From: Magicicada septendecula
Taxonomy: Eukaryota; Arthropoda; Insecta; Hemiptera; Cicadidae
NCBI GenBank assembly: GCA_034769895.1
Contig: CM068367.1
Span: 320,465,662-320,529,661, forward strand
DNA length: 64,000 bases
Reading direction: 5' to 3'
The first letter of the stretch is position 1, and each line of letters begins with the position of its first letter. Below the pieces are notes generated by a model. The model was not told the origin of the DNA. It worked only from the letters and a program-made list of their open reading frames with translations, and ran no database searches. Shown piece after piece: positions 55,987 to 64,000 of the stretch. Position numbers and translations under genes: made by a program.

Positions 55987-56253
55987 AACCACGCTGCTTC
56001 TGCTGGCTGTAGGTAACGGTATATCTCATGTTATTTTTGTGCCATGAGAGAGACACGTTACCTATAGTCCGTGGTTGCAAAACATTGATTACCTCAGTGC
56101 GTGGCTTATGTCATACATTTACAATAAATAGGACTGTATTTACGATATGTTTGGCACGACTGTACTGGTATCGTTGCTGGCTCTAGGTATCTGCCGTCGC
56201 TCGTGTTTTAAATGTCATTGGCGAGGTATGTTACCTAGAGTCCGCAGTGACAA
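55987..56253. repeat. Two similar stem-loop repeats
   Basis: Hairpin 1 (55987-56076): arms around TAGGTAACGG...CTCATG and CATGAG...CGTTACCTA, with outer AACCACG/CGTGGTT pairing. Hairpin 2 (56175-56253): CTCTAGGTA...GTCGCTCG and GGCGAGG...TTACCTAGAG. The two share the TAGGTA/TTACCTA core and similar sequence after the 3' arm. They look like tandem copies of a foldback repeat. Confidence 0.65.
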
Positions 56254-56724
56254 AGCCATCATCAACGCGTCACTTTGTGACTGATTCCACTGAGAAAATA
56301 GCTTATCTCGTACGTGTACTATAAATCAGATTGTTATGTGCGTACAAAACATTGTTTTTTTGTCAAAGGATAGGTCTACTCTGTTTTTTGTACATTTTCA
56401 ATACTATGTTAAACGCTTTAACGGTTTCAAGGTGTGTCAATGTAAAATGACATTCTAGAATCTATGAAAATAATAATAAAAGATTGCGCTCGTTTTTGTA
56501 TTACACTCAAAAGACCCTAAACAGAATAAAAATGTAGGAAAATAAAAACAACTGCTTTCAAAGGAAAGCAGCTTATGTAGCCTACTAGCCTGTGCGCGCG
56601 GAGCTTAGGTGCCTGCAAAGGGCAGCGGGGGGGTGGAGAGGGGAGCCTTTTCTACAAACATTGGATGACTCATGCGGCGCTCCCGACCACACCAGCGAGA
56701 ACACTCGACTTCCTTGTGTTTGTC

Positions 56725-57257
56725 ATAGCTTCATTGTAGTTGTAGATAACGCGCCTTATCACAACGTACAACTCGAAAAGGCCCCCACATCTAACAGTAG
56801 AAAGCAGGAGATGAAGATTGGCTTACCAAGCACAATATCCCATTTAGTGACAGTGTGTACGTCCCAGAAACCTAAGTTTAATCGGTACTTAATTGATGAA
56901 ATAGTGAAAAACAAAGGGCATGACGTTCTGAGACTTCCGCCTTATCATCCTGACCTCAATTCTATTGAGCTGGTTTTGGCTGACATTAAAGGATACGTGG
57001 CCAGCAGAAACGTTTCTTGCACTATTTCTCAAGCGGAAATGTTATGCAAAGAAAAACTGTCAAGCATGGGTCCTGAGGATTGGGTAAGGAAATGCCGACA
57101 TGTTGAAACAGTTGAAGACGAGTACCTAGCTCAAGAACCAGCCATAGACAATATAGTTGAATCACTTATAATTTCTACAAACAGTGACAGTGAATCAGAT
57201 TCCGAAAGTTCAGATGACGCTGATGAAGGCTTGAGTGGAGTTGAGGAGCTGGAATAA
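56725..57257 (+). pseudogene. Tc1/IS630-type transposase remnant (DDE_3-like) with acidic tail
   Basis: The recognisable part begins at SFIVVVDNAPYHN (second catalytic Asp region). It continues through YLIDEIVKNKGHDVLRLPPYHPDLNSIELVLADIKGYV, which holds the third catalytic acidic residue, and GPEDWVRKCRHVETVEDEY. It ends in a Ser/Asp/Glu tail (TNSDSESDSESSDD). The open frame extends upstream to 56592, but those residues show no resemblance. The first catalytic Asp and the DNA-binding domain are missing, either lost or in an unseen upstream exon. A TTTGTCATAG acceptor sits at the start of the homology. The frame is open to the stop at 57257. It could be a decayed copy or part of a domesticated gene. 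Confidence 0.72.
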
Positions 57258-58489
57258 CAGAATCCAGGCGAACGGACAATAGAGTGAGTAACAGTAAATA
57301 ATTCATATACCACAGGCTATAAATTTAGATATGATAGTGTAAATACTCAATTTAAATTTTTTCCGTAAAGTGAGGTGTTCCAGTAAAAGTTTAGGTTTAT
57401 AACTTTCATTAAAAATTATAATTAGGTTTTTTTAACTGACACGTTACAGTAAAATGAAATGTCGATTGTGCGAGAAATGGTCGCGAACGCAGGAGTGACT
57501 CGCCACGATTTATGTTTTCAGAGTGAGTAGTACGATTGTGGCCGCGCGCACAGGCTAGTGGCGGCAGCTGTACATACGTAGGGTATATCGGGACGATTTC
57601 GTATTTTGTACCCGGGGGGGGGGAGTCAAAGGCTGGTAAAGGGTACCGAACAGTGTTGTTTCTTTGCCGCCAAGAACAACCAACTTAAGTTCGGTCAACG
57701 CCCACTGATACTGACCAGTGAGTCGGAGCTCAAGCAATCGAGTCAGCTCTGCCAGCAAATCCTACTTCCAACGTCCAAGCTCGTGACTCCCGGGCAATGC
57801 TCTCTCTATGTAAGTTACAGAGAGTAGCTGATGGAAGAGGGTGCAATGCATTTTTCCTGTCTCTTCAGTGTGGAACAATCTGGTTAATGAAATTATTAAT
57901 GACATGTGTCCGAAGAAGACACATTGTGATAAAAGACCTATCCATTTTGTCCATAGCCTATTTGTTTCGAAATAAAAGGTTTCATATGCTACCTGTAAAA
58001 TGTGTTTATTAGTTTACGAATGCAATTTTTAGAACGGCCTAATGATTTCTATTGTGAAGAAAAGATTTTTTATTTTTATGATTTTATGTTTCACAGTCTC
58101 AAAAGAACTGTCACCGCCTTGGGAGAGCTCTTTGGATCCTGTCTACAGGGTATCAGTTCGATTTTTCAGTTTTATTCACGTTATACAGATTCTTGTATTT
58201 CTTGTTTTGTATAAAATTTCAAAACACCACAGCCTGCGTGCGGTCAGGTTATCCAGCAGTAAGCACAATGTTTTATATTTAGCTGAGGAATAATTCTTAT
58301 GCTTATTTGTTTACAAGTGATCGTCTTCTCAGTCGATGCTGCTTCGCATTTAGAGTGATAATTCACTTCTCATTTTTTCTATACAATTATGATGTATATT
58401 ATTTTCAATGATCTTTCAAAGAATGATCAACGAGGGGTTCTGAGAGTTATCCCCCCCCCCCCAGATAGAAAAAGAAAAAATCCCATATA
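57258..58489. other. Intergenic DNA, no gene recognised
   Basis: Contains a G-run at about 57608-57618 and a C-run at 58451-58462. Short open frames near 57800-58290 have no recognisable domain. Confidence 0.55.
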
Positions 58490-58745
58490 TTAACGAAGTC
58501 AGCATACAGAACACCATTTACAAGCGCTCCACAGCTCCTACCGGTGAAGTGATTTGTATGCTAACGTCAATAAAATTAGCGCCATCCCGTAGAGCAATTT
58601 TGAAATGTTCGTTTTTGAGGACCTGCACCTGCAGAGCCCATTTTATGGAAAATTTTATTCATTTATGTGGCAAAACAAGTAAAACGATTTAATTCCATTC
58701 GCTGTAAATATTTAGGCTACAGACACGTATTTACTAAGGCCAAAT
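58490..58745 (-). repeat. Unclassified interspersed repeat, copy 2
   Basis: The reverse complement aligns with 3584-3830 over about 240 bp, with conserved blocks in the same order. The two copies are in opposite orientation, 55 kb apart. Confidence 0.7.
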
Positions 58746-58789
58746 TAAAAAAAAATTTACCTCCAACTTTTACAAATATTGCTACTATA

Positions 58790-59095
58790 TGACTCTCATC
58801 TCACAGCTGATCTACTTTTCTTCTGAACAGAAGGGGCGTACGTTGGATTCCCGTACCATGAACGAAATGCAGTGTGAAACAGTTCTATAAACAAATGTAT
58901 CACGTAGTATTTAGTTTATGGATAAGGAAAGTTACTTCGCGAGCAACAACGACCATGTACCACCGTACAGTATCACTTTGGTCCCTTATTTTTACGTGTT
59001 TTCTTTGTATTCTTAAAGCTGAGATTCCAGAGCGACATTGTGGAAATGATGTCGTAGGGTAGTCTCTGGACCATTTAACGCTAGCAGCATCTGCA
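58790..59095 (+). repeat. Diverged duplication, block A copy 1
   Basis: Direct repeat of about 62905-63215. Shared runs include GAACGAAATGC, GAAACAGTTCTATAAACA, CTTAAAGCTGAGATTCCAGAG and AGTCTCTGGACCA. Numerous small indels show it is old. Confidence 0.75.
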
Positions 59096-59502
59096 AAAGA
59101 CAGGAGTACCAGTACCAGTTTTCTGATATCGTGTAGTCCTATTTTATTTATATGGGGCTGTATGATATCTTTATTGTTTCATGACTTTGTTAAAGTTTAG
59201 ATATTTTTAAATGTAACCTTTATTTTTTACATTTATTGTCTTGACTACAAGTAGTTATATTCACGAAATCTACAATCTCCCTCAAAGCTTCTTCTAGAAC
59301 CTCCCCTCAGAATAAATCCTTGCTGCGCCCCTTCGTTACACACAATGCATTAAGACAAGTATGCAATATCCAGTAAACTAATTTTTACTTCCATATTCCA
59401 TAAGGAAATAGAAGTATGGTCATGCCGAAAAAAATCGTGTTCCAGATAACGGCAGATTCTGATTGTACTACCATCAAAACATGAAAAAAGTCAGTTTTCG
59501 AA

Positions 59503-59504
<2 letters not shown>

Positions 59505-59540
<36 letters not shown>
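59505..59540. repeat. (GT)n microsatellite
   Basis: A perfect GT run of about 36 bp. Confidence 0.95.
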
Positions 59541-59543
<3 letters not shown>

Positions 59544-59714
59544 TGGAATTTTTTCTATGGCAAACGATAACAGCCGCAAATTCAAACAGAATCAAATAAT
59601 TTTTTGCATACGGCACTGAATTGTAGAGGAATCAAGGCTTATTGTTTCTGGTGAAGATCGGTTAAGGGAAAGGGGTAGTTTACCTGCAACGTTTTACGTT
59701 TTAACAAGAGTAAA

Positions 59715-59845
59715 GTGCTTAATTTTGATAAATAAAGTATCCTGAAAATAAGATCATAATAATCAAATGTAGAAAGGTAGATGAAATATCTATAAATGAA
59801 AGGGTAGTTGAATGGGGGAGGGGGTAATTTTTTTTTATAAATTGA
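59715..59845 (+). repeat. Diverged duplication, block C copy 1
   Basis: Resembles 61820-61950: shared TAATTTT..GATAAA, CTGAAAATAA and ATATCTATAAAT segments, then a G-rich GGGTAGTTGAATGGGGGAG / TTTGAGGGTGGGCG part. Weakly conserved. Confidence 0.5.
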
Positions 59846-59875
59846 AATGGTAGTTGATGATGGAGTAAGTAAATT

Positions 59876-60300
59876 TTTATAAGTTTTATATGTGTACTGT
59901 ACTACGTTTATGACAAAAAAGAAGTAGTTTCTATGGAAACATTTCATTTCACTTTAACAAAATTCTATATTTTTCATTTTAATTTAAATCATGTATGAGA
60001 GAAAATATATCGTACGTGGGAGGCAAGCATATCTCAATTATGTAATGTTTATTTATCGTTTTATTTCCTTACGTTTGCACGCTTTTTAAATGGAAAGTAC
60101 CAAATCCCACACCAACACAACGCGTGCAAGCCGAAAAGATGTCCAACATGGACAGTGATTTGCTTCCTGTGGATCGCTCGCCACTGTAACTGCACATGTT
60201 TACAGAGGAACGGTCCATAAACAGACTTTTCGTCTTCAGGGAATGAACCCTCTGCAAGATGCTCAGGGTCCATAAGAGACTTGGGAGCGCTCCTTCTTTT
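59876..60300 (+). repeat. Diverged duplication, block B copy 1
   Basis: Direct repeat of 61263-61775. Shared runs include TATAAGTTTTATATGTGTACT, AGAAGTAGTTTCTATGGAAA, CAAGCATATCTCAATTATGT and ACACCAACACAACGCGTGCA. On the minus strand both copies keep overlapping open frames of about 60-70 codons, but no protein family is recognisable. Confidence 0.8.
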
Positions 60301-61262
60301 CCGCGTGTTTGTTCTGTGAAACGTACACTGTAGATTCGCAGCTTTACTCTGAGCAACGCTACATAGGGAGTGTTGACAATTTTTGTCCACGGTATACCCC
60401 CATACAGACTAAAACCTGCTCTGATGTTTTGATTACGGACATCATAGTTTGAAAACTTTGGAAATGAGCACTACTTAATGGAGATCAAACATTAATTTTT
60501 ACAAGCCATTAATTTTATGCATGTTTTGAAGCAATAAATGTTTTAATAAATTAATAAAATCTTTGTATTTATTTCTATTATAATATAAGAATTACAAACT
60601 AATATGTGCATGTGTGTATGTATGAAAAATATATATAAATATTTTTCTCCTCTGGAAAATTGTTTGCTCTTCCTGGAAAATATTTTGACCTCCCTGATGG
60701 CTAGTTATTTACTAGCCTGTGTGGAATATAGCGTTATGACATGGATCAGAATGGTGGGTGTTAAACAGAAGACGCAAACGTATTAAGGAAGAAATGTTTT
60801 GCTAAGAAATTTATAATTATACGGGTGAACAGAATCGTCGTTCAGGAAATCAGAAGACGAATGGAAAGAAAGAAACAAAGACTCGATTTTAAAAAAGAAA
60901 AATGACCAGTATAGTATTGACAGAAAAGACTTTGATAACACTATAGACATCATTCACCCTCGGCCGATAACTCGCAGCGAGAGCCCAATTTCATTACAGG
61001 AATCAGATCGCAGCTCCCTTTGGCCAGCTCTTCGTTCGACCTACAAACATTTTATCCAAAAGTACAGTCCTTCCTCACGAAGGTTGAGGATAGTCTTCAC
61101 CCACCTGACATGAGGGTACCATTTTAGCTGATACGTCATTTCTTCAGAATTCAAACATCCACTTATTTAATTAATATTTAAATGATTTTAAATATATATT
61201 TAGGACATGGAAGTCATGTATGGTTCTCTAATGGAAGTCATGTACGGTTCTCTATACCGATT
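60301..61262. other. Intergenic DNA between duplicated blocks
   Basis: No gene recognised. Near 61206-61250 the motif ATGGAAGTCATGTA occurs twice; it recurs at about 61993, linking this stretch to the same duplication. Confidence 0.5.
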
Positions 61263-61775
61263 TTATAAGTTTTATATGTGTACTACGTTATTGACAACAA
61301 AGAAGTAGTTTCTATGGAAACACTTCGTTTAACTTTAACAAAATTCTATATTTTTCATTTTAATTTAAAAAATCGTGTATGAGAGAAAATGTATCGTTCG
61401 TGGCAGGCAAGCATATCTCAATTATGTAATGTTTACGTTTCCATTTTATTATTACGATTACCGCAATAAAAAGGCAGGCAAGACACAGACACACACACAC
61501 ACATACAATTCGCGTTATTTCTGGCCTCACTCGTGTTTATTTTCTTACATTTGCACGTTTTTTAAATGGAAAGTGCCGAAACCCACACCAACACAACGCG
61601 TGCAAGCCGAAAAAGTGTCCAGCGTGGATAGCGATTTGCTCCCTGTGGATCGCTGGGCAGTGTAACTGCACGTGTTTGCAGAGGAACGGTTCATAGACAG
61701 ACTTTTCGTCTTTAGGGAATGAACTCTCTGCAAGATGCTCAGGGTCCATGAGTGACTTCGGAGTGCTTCGGAGGA
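61263..61775 (+). repeat. Diverged duplication, block B copy 2
   Basis: Second copy of block B, interrupted relative to copy 1 by about 90 bp containing a short (AC)n near 61488-61502. Its minus-strand open frame (61749-61537) parallels that of copy 1 with about a dozen residue changes. Confidence 0.8.
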
Positions 61776-61819
61776 GGGATGATTATCTGCGTAGTTCGGT
61801 TTCTTTATAAGAATAAAGT

Positions 61820-61950
61820 AAGCCTACCTAATTTTTATGGATAAAGTGACTGAAAATAACATTATATTAAACGACTACCCCATAATAACAAAAATATCTA
61901 TAAATAGTGAAATTAGTTTGAGGGTGGGCGATATTTTTTAGAAATTACCG
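61820..61950 (+). repeat. Diverged duplication, block C copy 2
   Basis: Second copy of block C. It lies after block B copy 2, whereas copy 1 lies before block B copy 1, so the order has been shuffled or there were more than two tandem units. Confidence 0.5.
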
Positions 61951-62904
61951 AACCGAATTCAAGTAAATTACTTTAAACATAAATCTTACAACATGGAAGT
62001 CATGTATGTTTATCCATACCGACTTTATATTATGCGAGCATTTGACAAGAACTCAGTGATATCCTATGTAAATGATGCTTGTATTTCTACATCTGAACGA
62101 TTTAGATCTATATTATATCTTTCACACAGAACGATGCACTTGCACGGTAGCACTTGGTGTCAGAGATCACGATAGATAGGCCTATTCCTTGTAAACCAGC
62201 TTAATATTGTGCAAATTTATACTCTGCGCATATGTTAAGTCTTCACTACGTAAAATTTCGTACGAAATCTTCTGTATCAGAACAAGGAATCGAATACATC
62301 TAATTCAGTGTGTTAATGTATTCTTTATGATGGTGCTTAGCACTATCAGTTAATAAATCGACTTTCATGTTTTCTGTCTAATTGCATGAAGTGTAGCTTA
62401 GTCTAAGTCATGCGTTGTGGTTGTGTACAGAATGTAAGCCTACTATGTGCAGCAGCCTATGGGAACAACAGCATATTACGTTCGGTGAACACGAATTTAC
62501 AGATTTTGCACGAACACTAATGCAACACGCCGTGAGTGTCTAAAACTTACACATTTCTTACAATATTCCTTAACTTTCTTTAATTTTTTTTTCAAAAACA
62601 TCAGTCAGGAAGCATAATGTTGACTAAATATGACATACTTTGTTTAGGAAAAAGTATGTGCTTTAACGTACATTATGTTGCACGCGTACACATAACTACG
62701 GTTTGAGCTCTGGTTGATTGTCTAAACGCCTAACGTTCATTACAGTAGGCTAATAGGCCTATTTGATGCCGTGAAAGGTGCATCTAATTTAGTAAGAGTT
62801 TAGTTTTTTAAAAACATAAAAATAAATAATTATAAAGTTCTCTTCATGTTTTGTTAAATCGTGTATACTGTATCATAATACCTTACTCTTTATGTAAATA
62901 TGAC
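61951..62904. other. Intergenic DNA, no gene recognised
   Basis: AT-rich DNA with TAGGCCTA at 62177 and 62754. A 60-codon ATG-started frame at 61993-62175 has no recognisable domain. Confidence 0.55.
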
Positions 62905-63215
62905 GACTTATCGCACGGCTGATCTGTTTTTCTTGTGGACAGAAGCGGCATAAGTTGTAATTCCGTACCAAGAACGAAATGCCGTTGTGAAACAGTTCTA
63001 TAAACAAATGTATCACAGTTGTATTTCGTTTACGGAGAAGGAAAGTTTCTTCGTGAGCAGCAAATACCATGGATAATACTACACTGTACCACTTTGGTGA
63101 CTTAGCTTTAAGCGTTTTCTTTGTATCCTTAAAGCTGAGATTCCAGAGGAATATTGTGGAATTGATGTCATCGGGACAGTCTCTGGACCAATAGCAGCAG
63201 CTTCGTGTAATAGTT
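62905..63215 (+). repeat. Diverged duplication, block A copy 2
   Basis: Second copy of block A, in the same orientation as copy 1. The minus-strand frames over it are incidental. Confidence 0.75.
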
Positions 63216-63612
63216 TGTTTTTTGGTAAGGATGATTTTGCGCGGTCTTGGGTGAAACTTTGGTAACTCACCGGGTATCAATCGTGTTAAATCAGGGAACA
63301 GCGGCTTCAGACATGACAACGTGATCAGGATGTGGACAACTCTATGCAGGTATAGTTTTCAGAAAGTAGTAACGTGTGCAAACTGGTAAAAATAAAATCT
63401 AAAAAATATAACGTAGCCCTACATAGAATTTAGAATTGTGTGTTTAGCACGGATTACTTTCGCATTACAGGCATGACAATAGCCCTTTGTGAGCAAGCCT
63501 ATTCCAGCTAGGTACATAAATAAGTCTTAAAAGATATTTTATTCTTACTTTTTTGTTTTTGCTTGGAAGAATCTTGATTTTTGTAACCAACGACTTGTGT
63601 GAATCTCTAAAG

Positions 63613-63663
<51 letters not shown>

Positions 63664-63670
63664 AGAGAGA
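63613..63670. repeat. Compound (GT)n-(GA)n microsatellite
   Basis: A GT run (63613-63632) passes directly into a GA run to about 63670, with one interruption. The composition mirrors the 2.8-3.0 kb compound tract. Confidence 0.95.
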
Positions 63671-63741
63671 TCACCCAAATGTACTATAATAATATATCAT
63701 GCAGTGGATACATGCGTGTGTGATTTCAGAAAGGGGTGGAG

Positions 63742-63744
<3 letters not shown>

Positions 63745-63792
<48 letters not shown>
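63745..63792. repeat. (A)48 tract
   Basis: Forty-eight consecutive A. It could be the tail of a retroposed sequence, but the preceding DNA shows no element I recognise. It may also vary through sequencing or assembly error. Confidence 0.9.
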
Positions 63793-63795
<3 letters not shown>

Positions 63796-64000
63796 GTAGG
63801 CTACTTTGTAGACTAGGCCTATTTCTATTCAATAATTTCCTAGTTTTTTGCAGCGCCACCAGTAGATTTTGTTTTGTAGACAAGGTTTTAGATGCGAACA
63901 GTTTGCATCAAGCATAGAAATTTACAAAGCACAAATTATTTTCATAAAAATACTCCATAGACATTGCCAGTCTAGAATACATTACTGTTGCTCACCGGGC

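Larger units (their letters stand above)
63216..64000. other. Terminal intergenic stretch
   Basis: No gene recognised. Holds the microsatellite and A-tract listed separately, and TAGGCCTA at 63814. Confidence 0.55.

Noticed and set aside
62873..63319. 148-codon minus-strand frame over block A copy 2
   Set aside because: The matching region in block A copy 1 is not open in the same way, and no domain is recognisable.
1..64000. CRISPR arrays, tRNA or rRNA genes, bacterial operons
   Set aside because: No regularly spaced direct repeats, no clear tRNA cloverleaf or rRNA block and no bacterial gene layout were seen; the DNA is plainly eukaryotic.

Overview
The window looks like repeat-rich, AT-rich intergenic DNA from an arthropod, most likely an insect with a large genome. 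The evidence is the transposon set: RTE-like and Jockey-like LINEs, long-LTR Ty3/Gypsy elements, a BEL/Pao element, an endonuclease-bearing Helitron and a Tc1/IS630-type transposase remnant. It also has long GA/GT microsatellites and no bacterial-type gene organisation. I found no convincing host gene. One short candidate first exon (55659-55727) is the only non-transposon coding guess. The species guess is inference only.

Left part (1-12.7 kb): mostly non-coding DNA with GA and GT microsatellites near 2.8-3.0 kb. It holds a 408-bp 5'-truncated LINE with a 13-bp target-site duplication (6562-6969) and a longer, frameshifted LINE on the minus strand (about 7449-10890).

Centre (12.7-37.3 kb): three transposons nested inside one another. 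The oldest is a Helitron of the Helentron/Helitron2 type, coding for Rep, a PIF1-like helicase and an AP-type endonuclease. It carries several frameshifts and stops. A Ty3/Gypsy retrotransposon with 2.9-kb LTRs (17654-36542, TSD ACGT) sits inside its coding frame, exactly between the helicase and endonuclease parts. A BEL/Pao element (28355-35070, TSD CAGGG) sits in the 3' LTR of that Gypsy element. Its 578-bp LTRs look identical, yet its reverse transcriptase core is missing. The order of insertion, the LTR divergence and the duplications agree.

Right-centre (39.1-50.2 kb): a second Ty3/Gypsy element on the minus strand, with 2511-bp LTRs, TSD CGGT and one uninterrupted 1619-codon Gag-Pol frame. 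It is the best candidate here for a complete autonomous element.

Right part (50.2-64 kb): a GC-rich tandem segment ending in AATCC repeats abuts a decayed Jockey-like LINE fragment (minus strand). Further right are a transposase remnant with an acidic tail, a pair of similar hairpins, and an old scrambled duplication made of repeated blocks (58.8-63.2 kb). The closing stretch has microsatellites and a 48-A tract.

Notable signals beyond the element catalogue are: a textbook -1 frameshift site (TTTAAAC plus stem or pseudoknot) at the first Gypsy gag-pol junction; a perfect heat-shock element 55 bp upstream of the TATA box in that element's LTR; the inverted repeat and palindrome that mark the Helentron ends; and an excess of the palindrome TAGGCCTA in the non-LTR DNA. 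All coordinates come from reading the sequence by eye; no alignment or database search was run.
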